Source: Megalonaias nervosa
Lineage: Eukaryota > Mollusca > Bivalvia > Unionida > Unionidae
DNA length: 64,000 nt
Assembly (NCBI GenBank): GCA_016617855.1
Contig: JAECUM010003291.1
Span: forward strand, 1 to 64,000
Direction of reading: 5' to 3'
The notes beneath the pieces were generated by a model. That model had not been told where the DNA came from, made no database searches, and saw only the letters and a program-made list of their open reading frames with translations. Position numbers and translations under genes: made by a program. Each line of letters begins with the position of its first letter. Position 1 is the stretch's first letter. Of the stretch, positions 48,801-54,739 are shown in pieces.

Positions 48801-50806
48801 TAAAGTTTTGCTGATAGATATACTGGCAAGATTTTATACATGAAGCAGCTGTAAGCATACCACATGATTTCTTATGGTATGCATAACATAATATTTCTAC
48901 CATGAATCCTCCAAGTTAGAAAGACTAAGAGAACTAATGCCGAAAACGAAATAAAAAATATTTTATGTGACCAGTGGTATAATGATAAGGACATCAAGAT
49001 AACTGATGGCTACTATGTTTGGTACCAACTGTTCCACTTTTACTTGATATACATATCTGAATGGAGAATTGTGTTTATTTAGGTTATGGCATAAATGAAT
49101 AGCAGTTACTGCTTGCATATGATATATCTTGACAAGAAAGTGGCTATGAATTAGCATATATACAATGCATGTTTTGGAAAAAAAAAAACACCTTTACATG
49201 ACTTTATAATAAATTTAGTTACAGTTCACCTAAATTTACCTTGCTCAAAATTAGGACAGTTCCAAGGTGCTACACCACAAAAACTATGACACATACAATA
49301 CTGGTTGAACATATGCCGATAAAAAATGAGTTTCATGCTTTTTTTAATTTTTCTTTCGAGAAAATTAAATATTTTTACATTAGTCAATGCTAATATGAAC
49401 ATATAATTGTTTCTTAGTTTTCTAATTTACCAATTTTAGAGACTGTCAACATGGTTTTAAGATTTCATTCATGAAAACCGATTTGAATTAGGCTTGTGGA
49501 ACTTCTACATTACTGATTTAAAAAGAGGTGAATATCCATACCCAAGGGGGCCTTCAAGGTCAAATAGGGAAAACAGATTAAATAAAAACAAAACAACAAT
49601 CAAAGACAAGTGGGAATAATTTCAGGATTGAAACGATGTGAAAATAAAGGTAACATTTTTATGTATACAACGGATGTTTGTGCTTATTACAATACATGCT
49701 GTGTGTGCAGCGTTGGCTGAGAAATGGACACTGCCAAAGATACATTACAAAAAAAACAAGATAAGTATGTTACTATGACCTGCTTTGGCTGGATGGTGTT
49801 TTGCTTCTCAAGTATGTAAAAACAAATCAGTAAAAAAAATGGTTTGGCAACAATAGCCTGCTTTTCAGGTGAGGCAAAAGGTTATATCATCATGACACTC
49901 CAAATGGTGCAGCATTTTCCCATGCAAAATGCTCAGAAGCACTTCAAATTATAATTGATATTTAATTTTTGTGAAAGAACACCAGTGTGCAGTAATGGCA
50001 TAATAAAAGAAAACAATTTACAAGAATACTAACCTGAGTACAATGATTAAATCATTGACTAAATTGATGACCACCACAAAGTGTTTAGCAGTCTCCAGTT
50101 GACACTGTAAAGATTACTTGTCATGTTGAAAATATATTCAGAATAAAGTGATCTTGACAATAAAAATGTTGGTGCTGTGACAGGGCATTTAAGACATAAA
50201 ACAATAAAAAACAGTTCAGCAGTAAACAAAAGATAATTAAATTACGTAAAAGGCAACAAGTTGGTTCACTTACCTATGTAATAAAATCCAGCTTGAGCTA
50301 AAGCAGCAATATCGAACAATTCAAACTGACGCCACGTAGCATAGGTTGCAACACGGCTACTGCACTGCTCATAAATGGGATGTCTTGGCCTTTCTGTATT
50401 CTCTGTACTAACAGATGTCTCATTACCTGCTCCAAAATGCCGATTTGACACCTGAGTGTTGCTCTCATTCTGTCTTGTTGTTACCATCGTCATTCTGGAA
50501 TCCTGATAGCTGCTGGACACAACCTGTACAGGAATCTCACTATCTGATGAAACATTAATCTGTATGGAAGAATTACAGTTTGGTGCATCTGTTTGTGCTG
50601 CATTTTCCAATGAATTTTGCAGTTGGAAGTTGGGGTCAATGTCTGGGTTAGTGCTTGCAGTTGGCGGATTGACATTCTCATGTCTGGAGTCACTTTCAGC
50701 CATATGTTCATAACCAGGCCTCCTACCATTTGGTTGAGCAAGATTTTGTATACAGTACTGAAGAGAAAATGATTCATTCATGTGTTCTTTCTCTTGCATC
50801 ATACAA
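15627..50806 (-). CDS. BIRC-like: Inhibitor-of-apoptosis protein, BIR-BIR-UBA-RING (nine-exon gene)
   Basis: Spliced minus-strand gene: exons 50806-50274, 48423-48272, 45610-45568, 45215-45036, 42095-41920, 36922-36826, 27977-27870, 18773-18642 and 15826-15627. All introns are GT-AG and all phases match. From the ATG at 50802 the product is 538 residues: unstructured 1-137, BIR1 about 138-220, BIR2 about 263-345, UBA about 397-445, RING 491-525 and a short C-terminal tail. Known family role: BIR domains bind caspases or IAP antagonists, UBA binds ubiquitin chains, and the RING is an E3 ubiquitin ligase; the protein acts in the cytosol. The architecture resembles XIAP or cIAP with one BIR fewer and no CARD. 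The acceptor at 50806 leaves open that translation starts in an upstream exon. Introns 5-8 are loaded with transposons. Confidence 0.93.
15840..17267. other. IAP intron 8, unassigned part
   Basis: Intronic sequence with no recognised element. Short open frames, such as one at 16392-16628 on the plus strand, have no recognisable domain. Confidence 0.5.
17268..17453. repeat. Tandem duplication, 93-bp unit
   Basis: Two copies start at 17268 and 17361, sharing ATATCAAGTT-TAAAATCAGTG and GAAAGAGAATTGCATTA-ATATAATGA. Divergence is low, indicating a relatively recent local duplication inside intron 8. Confidence 0.85.
17468..17778 (+). mobile_element. tRNA-derived SINE, copy 1
   Basis: The 5' end is tRNA-like: A box around TGGCCTAGAGG (17479-17489) and B box GGTTCGAACCC (17513-17523). 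An unrelated body follows, ending AATATGACTGAAATATTG, an ACGTTAAAA stretch and a (CA)n tail. Flanked by CCAAGTAACATC (17456-17467) and CCAAGTTACATC (17779-17790), an 11/12 target-site duplication. A second copy lies at 35958-36262. Confidence 0.9.
17905..18190. repeat. Degenerate tandem repeat, 76-77-bp unit
   Basis: Three to four copies around GTAATGGTGGGAG, TGTATTTACATGTACAAT, GGTCCCTTACAATAAAG and CCCTCAGTATAAAGGGCTGG, starting near 17915, 17992, a partial at 18031, and 18107. Confidence 0.75.
18642..18773 (-). CDS. IAP exon 8: end of UBA and linker to RING
   Basis: Acceptor ATATTTATTTTAG, donor ATTACAG followed by GTAAGG. Residues 430-445 ([11 protein letters not shown]) complete the last UBA helix; residues 446-472 are a Ser/Pro/Gly-rich linker. 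A LINE fragment begins within about 35 bp of the acceptor. Confidence 0.9.
18805..20459 (+). mobile_element. Non-LTR retrotransposon (LINE), 5'-truncated, upstream part
   Basis: Conceptual translation across several frames reads a LINE endonuclease-to-reverse-transcriptase region. Recognisable pieces are [18 protein letters not shown] at about 18900, [13 protein letters not shown] at about 19090, [29 protein letters not shown] with the first catalytic aspartate at 19930-19932, and the active-site box at 20253-20264, which reads FADN instead of FADD. Many stops and frameshifts. Clade is uncertain; RTE-like is a guess. It is interrupted after the codons for DKFTY by a pogo-like element and resumes at 22999. 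Confidence 0.88.
21119..21596 (-). pseudogene. pogo/Tigger transposase N-terminal fragment (CENP-B-type DNA-binding)
   Basis: ATG at 21596 ([11 protein letters not shown]) is followed by an in-frame TAA at 21561-21563; the frame then continues as [18 protein letters not shown] and [21 protein letters not shown] seven-T run at 21343-21349 (A7 on the coding strand) shifts the frame, after which [20 protein letters not shown] and [16 protein letters not shown] follow. This is the tandem helix-turn-helix (Tc5/CENP-B-type) DNA-binding region of pogo-superfamily transposases. The catalytic DDE domain is missing. Confidence 0.85.
21843..22080 (-). mobile_element. tRNA-derived SINE, second family
   Basis: Reading the minus strand, the head GTGGCCGAGTGGTCTAAAGC has an A box (TGGCCGAGTGG) and a B box (GAGTTCGAGTCC) typical of Ser/Leu-type tRNAs. 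The tail ends GGCGTTAAACCC and (AAC)n. Perfect 16-bp target-site duplications TCCCTTGCTTGATTTG lie at 21827-21842 and 22081-22096, so the insertion is young. Confidence 0.93.
22583..22851. mobile_element. Small non-coding TIR element (TACGGTA ends)
   Basis: Left end TACGGTATTTCATGTATTTT and right end, read in reverse complement, TACCGTATTTTATGTAAATT form imperfect terminal inverted repeats of about 28 bp; no coding capacity. Partial copies at 12462-12695 and 14097-14212. A TA target-site duplication would be consistent with a Tc1/mariner-type MITE. Confidence 0.75.
22999..23705 (+). mobile_element. LINE, downstream part after the pogo insertion
   Basis: Continues the split [24 protein letters not shown] at about 23015, [14 protein letters not shown], then [20 protein letters not shown] at about 23205, [20 protein letters not shown] at about 23300 and the C-terminal [18 protein letters not shown]. 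These are the thumb/C-terminal segments that normally follow the FADD box. The 3' end is near 23700; no clear poly(A) tail. Confidence 0.85.
24040..24290. repeat. Family A repeats, block 5
   Basis: Two diverged units (CTCAAGATACCAG..TTTTCAATGAGGGACCAAC; GGCCATATTGGATGTCAATT, GTCTTTTAGTGAAAC). It is followed directly by the family B array. Confidence 0.7.
24440..26600. repeat. Family B tandem array, block 1
   Basis: A degenerate array with units of about 140-150 bp: CAGCCAATCAGATGCAAGATC, CTCATTAATATGCATGGATC, TCACTCATTATCAAACTC, AAGATCTTGATGATATAAGC and GATCAAAATCGGATCAGAAA. The CATTAATATGCA anchor recurs near 26094, 26238, 26380 and 26528 (144, 142, 148). The 5' part is more diverged. An unrelated stretch at 24930-25900 interrupts it. 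Confidence 0.82.
27320..27600. repeat. Family B repeats, block 2
   Basis: One to two units beginning CTAGATTAAAATCAGATCAG at about 27332, then GAGAGGTAACAAGCACAGCC, CCTCATTAGCATGCATGTAC. Lies about 300 bp from the UBA exon. Confidence 0.75.
27870..27977 (-). CDS. IAP exon 7: first part of the UBA domain
   Basis: Acceptor TAATTTTGCAG, donor AACAAAG followed by GTAAGT. Encodes residues 394-428, including [20 protein letters not shown]; the MGF loop (411-413) is the ubiquitin-binding signature of IAP UBA domains. It is separated from its neighbours by introns of 8.8 and 9.1 kb. Confidence 0.93.
28072..29552. mobile_element. Second pogo-like element, non-autonomous
   Basis: Left end CAGTGTGACTCCGCTGTAAC and reverse complement of right end GAGGGTGACCCCGCTATAAC form terminal inverted repeats, flanked by TA at 28070-28071 and 29553-29554. 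It has split a CATA microsatellite: CATACATACAT runs up to the left end and TACATACATACATG resumes after the right end. Just inside the left end, GGGGTCCATAGAACCTGACC resembles GGGGTCCAAAAACATCGACC in the 20460 element. No transposase is readable. Confidence 0.85.
29560..30255. other. IAP intron 6, unassigned
   Basis: No recognised element; includes the remainder of the CATA tract. Confidence 0.4.
30260..30720. repeat. Family D repeats, block 1
   Basis: Three to four diverged units of about 130-145 bp, each with TAGTAATGGTGGTCATGTTT, GATGGCCTATTTGTACAAA, a CTGAAAGGCCTTCATGTCAG segment and CTTAAAGGTTTATCC. Starts near 30270, 30400, 30517 and 30655. Confidence 0.6.
30730..34770. other. IAP intron 6, unassigned
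   Basis: About 4 kb of AT-rich intronic sequence. I see no exon with splice sites that would fit the IAP frame, and no recognised transposon. Short open frames have no domains. Confidence 0.5.
34780..35560. repeat. Family A tandem array, block 6
   Basis: Five to six units; the TTTTCAAGATGGCC-like anchor lies near 34828, 34977, 35160, 35304 and 35447. Same orientation as blocks 1-5. The hAT-derived MITE at 35566 abuts its right end. Confidence 0.85.
35566..35774. mobile_element. hAT-derived MITE
   Basis: A 0.2-kb element whose two ends match those of the 4.6-kb hAT at 37109-41742. Left: GGGTGCAAAATTAGCAGTAG, GGACTGGTAGTTTTCATAAT, TAAAGTTTCAGTTAATGCC. Right: GGACTAGTGATGATTTAGCA, CCCTCTGGCAACAATGAAAT, AAGTTAAATTCTAGGCC. 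The interior is absent, so it is a non-autonomous deletion derivative. No convincing target-site duplication. Confidence 0.8.
35800..35900. repeat. Family A repeat, partial unit
   Basis: TTCTCAAGATGGATACTGTA, GTGGCCATAATGGTTGTC and CATTTTCAATTAGGACCAAC mark most of one unit. It lies on the far side of the hAT-derived MITE, which therefore inserted into the array. Confidence 0.75.
35958..36262 (-). mobile_element. tRNA-derived SINE, copy 2
   Basis: Minus-strand copy of the SINE at 17468-17778: B box GGGTTCGAACTCC near 36206-36218, body CTCAGCATGAAGAGGTTAGT, GGTGTCAGGATAATGTGACT and the tail with (CA)n at 35958. Target-site duplications TATCAAGCTTGTGT (35944-35957) and TATCAAACTTGTGT (36263-36276) match at 13/14. 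Confidence 0.92.
36330..36690. repeat. Family D repeats, block 2
   Basis: Two units resembling 30260-30720: CTTAGTAATGGTGGTCAGGC, TTGATGGCAGACAAGCAT, AAGGTTTTTCTATTTTCAAT, GTTGGCCATTTCTTTAGACT and CTTGTACAAACCTAAAATGC. Ends about 130 bp before exon 6. Confidence 0.6.
36826..36922 (-). CDS. IAP exon 6: BIR2-UBA linker
   Basis: Acceptor GTGTTTTGAAG, donor GATCAAG followed by GTACTG. Encodes [20 protein letters not shown] and about a dozen further residues, acidic and proline/asparagine-rich, without a recognised domain. Supported mainly by phase (0 in, 1 out) and by continuity of the open frame. Confidence 0.82.
37227..38165. repeat. Long imperfect inverted repeat inside the hAT element
   Basis: Left arm about 37227-37480 and right arm about 37922-38165, roughly 250 bp each, spacer about 440 bp. 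Matching segments (left versus reverse complement of right): AATAAAGACTTGACTTCAGC / AATAAAGACCTGACTTCAGC; ATAAAATATTAGCATGAGAA / ATAAAATATTAGCATCAGAA; CATCATTAACAACGGAAGTT / CATCATTAATAGCATAAGTT; CTAATTAATCTGATAACAAA / CTAATTAATCAGACCTCAAT. GCCATT flanks both outer ends. It lies upstream of the transposase start. It could be the long ends of a nested element or a fold-back structure. Confidence 0.82.
38349..41276 (+). pseudogene. hAT transposase pseudogene (zinc finger, DDE core, dimerisation tail)
   Basis: Start ATG 38349. N-terminal zinc-finger-like segment with C60, C63, H90 and H96 (BED/TTF-like). A frameshift lies at about 38840-38860. The DDE core follows: [10 protein letters not shown] with the first aspartate, [19 protein letters not shown] with the second, and [15 protein letters not shown] second frameshift at about 39460 interrupts [12 protein letters not shown]. 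Splice sites then suggest host-like introns: exon ends 39521 (CAG/GTATTAATC), next 39837-40045, 40370-40582, about 40770-40897 and 41133 on. The last exon has the hAT dimerisation segment [15 protein letters not shown], with another frameshift before MKMVKSDWR. Resembles the transposase lineage behind ZNF862-like genes; not functional as read. Confidence 0.85.
41920..42095 (-). CDS. IAP exon 5: zinc-binding half of BIR2
   Basis: Acceptor AACAAAATAG, donor GATGAG followed by GTACTA. Zinc ligands C309, C312, H329 and C336 have the correct spacing. The groove residues are canonical: [20 protein letters not shown], with W319, D324, W326 and E328. This suggests BIR2 can bind N-terminal tetrapeptide (IBM) ligands. 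Ends at E360, phase 0. Confidence 0.95.
42096..44670. other. IAP intron 4, unassigned part
   Basis: AT-rich intron with no recognised transposon. A plus-strand open frame at 43948-44181 has no identifiable domain. Confidence 0.5.
44676..44790. repeat. Minisatellite, 29-bp unit x 4
   Basis: Four copies around AATGAATCATGGCATATTGG plus TACCATACC. TGAATC recurs at 44681, 44710, 44739 and 44768, exactly 29 bp apart. Confidence 0.95.
45036..45215 (-). CDS. IAP exon 4: first half of BIR2
   Basis: Acceptor TTGTGCCAG, donor ACAG followed by GTTATA. Encodes residues 243-301 plus a split glycine 302. BIR2 begins near residue 263 and shows the canonical [13 protein letters not shown] and [10 protein letters not shown] segments. 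The intron to exon 3 is only 352 bp, the shortest in the gene. Confidence 0.93.
45568..45610 (-). CDS. IAP exon 3: short inter-BIR linker
   Basis: A 43-bp exon between CCTTTTACAG and GTAAGTC, encoding [14 protein letters not shown] plus a split glycine. It begins in phase 0 and ends in phase 1, exactly what the flanking exons need. No domain; serves as spacer between BIR1 and BIR2. Confidence 0.85.
45611..48271. other. IAP intron 2, unassigned part
   Basis: AT-rich intron. A family B fragment (GACTGCCTCATTAATATGC, TTGATCTCATCAATGATACTG) lies at about 46095-46210. No exon with splice sites is seen. Confidence 0.5.
46231..46309. repeat. Minisatellite, 25-bp unit x 3
   Basis: TCATTGGCTCATCCCATCCA plus ATATT, starting at 46231, 46256 and 46281; copies are nearly identical. 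Confidence 0.95.
48272..48423 (-). CDS. IAP exon 2: zinc-binding half of BIR1
   Basis: Joins exon 1 in phase 1 to give a split glycine (177). Zinc ligands follow the BIR spacing C-x2-C-x16-H-x6-C: C184, C187, H204, C211. The usual GGL..W.PGDDPW.EHARWFP core is instead [20 protein letters not shown], so the conserved tryptophans are absent. The exon ends in GGTTATCAG followed by GTACAT, phase 0. Confidence 0.92.
48424..50273. other. IAP intron 1 (as visible), unassigned
   Basis: AT-rich intron with no recognised repeat or exon. Confidence 0.5.
50274..50806 (-). CDS. IAP exon 1 (as visible): N-terminus and first half of BIR1
   Basis: Preceded by TTTGTATTTCTTAG, a good acceptor, and ends ...TTTTATTACATAG followed by GTAAGT. 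The first in-frame methionines are at 50802 and 50799. Residues 1-137 are rich in N, S, Q and T with no visible fold. Residues 138-177 are the start of BIR1: [10 protein letters not shown], then [10 protein letters not shown]. The presence of a splice acceptor 4 bases before the ATG means an upstream exon exists, either untranslated or adding residues. Confidence 0.9.
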
Positions 50807-52920
50807 CTAAGAAATACAAACAAATCCAAAGCAGATTATGTTTCTAAGTCACACTAAAAAAGGAATAATGCAGGAAAACCTAATACTTTGCTTGCGATTT
50901 ACATATCAAAACAAAAAGATCATTATACATAGGATCCTAAACGTCAGTGTTCATTGTTTAATAGGAAAATGTACAAGAGAAGCTGATCATTGTTGCTAAC
51001 ATCAAAGTATGCATCTCAGATTTAATTGTACAATCTTATTCCACAATTTCGTCCTCTTTTGTATTTTGTTTCCAACTTTTTGTCAAGATATATGGAATTT
51101 TAAATGGCAATTCGTCTTTAAACACAATTTTTGCCAAAGTAAATGAAATTTTAAAAGGCAATATGTCAGTAAACACACTTCATGATGACATGCTCCATTT
51201 GAATGTTTCCAATCATCAACAGAACTGCCACCACTCATGGTTTTTAATGGTATTATAAACTTCTTAAGGTGTGACCATTCATGGTCTTTCTCTCTTCTTA
51301 TTTCTAAACTCTTCAAGGTGCCAATATTCCAGTCCTCCAAGCCTCATGAAAACCTGAAATGAGAAAAGAAAGCTATGCATTTTTTTTAAATCAAATGTCA
51401 ACTTAAAAAAATCAGTAGGTAAAAATAATTTACCATCAGGATATAAAGCACCGAGATAACGATTTAGCCCTCCATATCTAACTTGTCATAATAAACAGAG
51501 GAATCCTAATATAATGTACTTGATTTGAACATAATTTAGGATTTAGACACAGCTGTATCATGATTTCCAATTATTTTACTCCCTTTTTCCCCGATACTAC
51601 TCAAAATATCAGCCAAAGTCTCAAAAAATCAAGGTTCAGGGTCTACAGCATACAGATCATAATTAATATTCTTACATAGCAATGATTAACTTTCATCAAG
51701 CTTGTGGTTAGCTTAGTCCTTGATGTTTTATAAAATGGACTGGGAGTAATATTACTGATATACCTTTTAACTGTATTTATCCATCCCACCCAAAACTTCC
51801 ATTCATGCAATCATCTAATTTTGTATTGTTCTTTCCATGCAATGGTTTGGAACATAATGCAGTCAGTTGTTATGGACCCTGAATATTTCATAGCAGGCTT
51901 CCCTGTATAGTTCATCCCTGATGGAAATCAGACCAGGAACTAAACAACACTGGGAATGGAAGCAATGGCAGATAACAATGTGATTATATAAGTAGTGCAA
52001 AGTAAAGTGGAAATTCCAACAATGAGAGAGACTTTGCAAGAAGCAATTGTTAATGAATGGTCACAAAAACATCTGAATCCTATTGAAGAATTTCTGAAAG
52101 TCTGATTTTGATAGGAATGATGTATGATTTCTGTCACTTTATTTGGTAATTTATTTTAACAAATAATAAAAATTTTACTAAAAGTTCTTTATAAAGAAAG
52201 ATGGGCAAAGTGGTATTTTTTAAAAATCAAAATGAGCGCTAGATTTTTCATTTTATTTATAAAAGAACATAGAAAATTACCTAAAATTATCACAATAATT
52301 ATAATCTATAATCTACAAGTAGATTTTTAAAAAATTATTTTAAAATCCATATTCTATAAACTATACATTATCAAACAAAATCTGAGAAAGGATCTGACAT
52401 GGTTGTTGTTTTACAATTTCTAAAAAGTGTTTTAGAGAGCAGAGAATACGATGGTGGCATGTCCTCCTTTCTGAGGCAAATATATTACAAATAATATCTA
52501 TTTATCAAACATATTTTACAATTCTCATAGAATAACTAATTGTAATGTTCATATCATAAGTATTAATTTATATAGCTACTTTATAATATATATATATATT
52601 AATTATTTTCAATTGTATTCATACCAAACTGCATTGAATATTCACAAATTTTTGGCATGTTCATAACTTAATGAAGAAAAAAAAGACTTCAAATGCAACA
52701 GGATTGATCTGTGGTGTGCACGACAATTTGATGAATAATATTAACTTTCTTTGTTTAAAATTTATAAAAATGGTCAACAAAAAAACACTAATGGTAACCT
52801 TCTGAATATATGTCTCCAAATGACAACTTCTTTTTATCATATATTTGCTTAAATAGCTATTTTATAAAATCATGAAATTTCACAACTTTTACTCCTTTCC
52901 TTGTCCCAGAAATCTGAATA

Positions 52921-52957
<37 letters not shown>

Positions 52958-53415
52958 CAATAATATTTTTAAAAATGTATCTATGTTGAACTGCTACATG
53001 TCATAGACAGGTCAGATAATTCTGAAAAAGGCTTTGCATATTTAATGTTAAACCACTAAAAAATGATTTAGAATGCAGATGGATAGATCTATAGCATGTA
53101 ATAGTTTGTTTTGGGGAATTTTTTATGACTAATAGAGAATTCTGTATAATTTTTACTATGTTTCAATAACGACCTAACTGTAATCTTTGTATTTTCTTTT
53201 GTTATATATACCCCAAAAACTGTAACTCTTTCATCATGTATTAAATAAACAGCTATTTTATGACCAATGGATGTTTCCCCACATTAAGCTCCATTTTATT
53301 AAACCATTATATGTTTAGAAAGAAAAACAAAATAGAGATCCAAGAAAATTTTTAACAAAAAATTTACATTTGTAAAGTTATACCAAAAATAGCAAGCATC
53401 TCTCAAAGGGACTCA
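50807..53415. other. Upstream of visible IAP exon 1, unassigned
   Basis: Probably intronic, because 50806 is a splice acceptor. No upstream coding exon can be supported. A minus-strand open frame at 51083-51340, preceded by CTCATTTCAG, has no domain. (AAT)n microsatellite at about 52920-52960. Confidence 0.4.
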
Positions 53416-53419
53416 CAAT

Positions 53420-53790
53420 CTACTGACCAGCAAGAATTTCTAGGAATCCAAGACAATATATTTGTAGCTGCTAGGTGCTGAAGCCATCTCTAATATTCTG
53501 GAACAATAATACAAATTTCTAGACGACAACCATGGCAGCCATGTTGGATGTAAGATCAGCACCATCTTCATACAGGACCAACTATATATCACACTAACAT
53601 GCACACCAACATGACCAGCCATCCACGAAGTTTAACAGTAAGAAGATCGTCAAGCTGGAAACCATGGTTGTCTTATTGGAAGTCAGATCTACAAAGTTCT
53701 CATTCTGTCCAACTAGACTTCATAAGAAGTCTTCTAGTGAGAAGTCCCATGTCTATATAGCTTTCCATTTGAGTTCAAGGCCTAGCCTTG
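53420..53790. repeat. Family A repeats, block 7
   Basis: Two units: ACAACCATGGCAGCCATGTT, GATGTAAGATCAGCACCATC, TACAGGACCAACTATATATC; then CGTCAAGCTGGAAACCATGG, GTCAGATCTACAAAGTTCTC, CTTCATAAGAAGTCTTCTAG. Same orientation as all other family A blocks. Confidence 0.8.
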
Positions 53791-54739
53791 TTTATGAGTT
53801 ACTAGAGTTTTCCATCTAAAATACATTTTTTTCATCCCCAGAACATTTTATTGTGTCATAGGTCAAGTGAAACTTGTACAGTATATATCATAGGGACTTG
53901 GTCAGCAAATCTGTCATTCCTGTTTTGGCCAGTCTGTAGGAATCCTATTTGATCAGAACCAACAGTTGTGTTGAGATATAATCTGAGAATTATTATTTAC
54001 TTAAATCATTCATTAGAACTATTAAGTGCTCACTGACATTGGATTAACACATTATTTGGAATTATTGTGAATTCATTCAAAGTCATTCTTGGCTGCATCA
54101 CTGGTATATCAAGACATTCAAGATTGTTGGTATATCAGGACATTCAAGATTATTCTAATTCATTCGGAACATTCTATACTTTTGGACTTGTGATAGCACA
54201 TTTAGATTATTTGTGATTTAATTCACAATAGTCTCTATTAAATTTTCACTTTGTAACTTACAGAAATAATTAATTGATTTCAGTAAACTTGTTCATTTCG
54301 CTTCTTTCTGAAGCATAGTTTAAGAACTTGAGTCGCAAAATCTTTAATTTTTGGCCTATAAAGGGAAATTTGTGATTTTTATCATTCCTAACAAGATACA
54401 CCAAAATTTACACCTGTTTTACACATCATGTATCCAAACAGCTAGTAATCTTAATTTTATAATTAAAATTGCTTGAGTTTTAGCAAACTTTCTTTGTCAC
54501 TAGTACACGGCAGTTTTTCCATTACAAATTAATAAAAAAAATATATTCAAGCCACACTGAAGCAAGCCCAGAGAATTTTGTAAATGGATTCAAGATTTTA
54601 ATTTTACACCAACAGGTAACAAGAGGCCAATTTGGACTTGATATTACTTACCTGACTCAAGTAATTTAACAATTTCGCATTTCACATTGTAGGTTTATGT
54701 AAAATTGTATGAACACTGGCTATCTTTTCTATCTCCAAA

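Noticed and set aside
51083..51340. Further IAP exon upstream of 50806
   Set aside because: It follows an AG but has no BIR motif; the frame from that AG stops after about 24 codons without a good donor.
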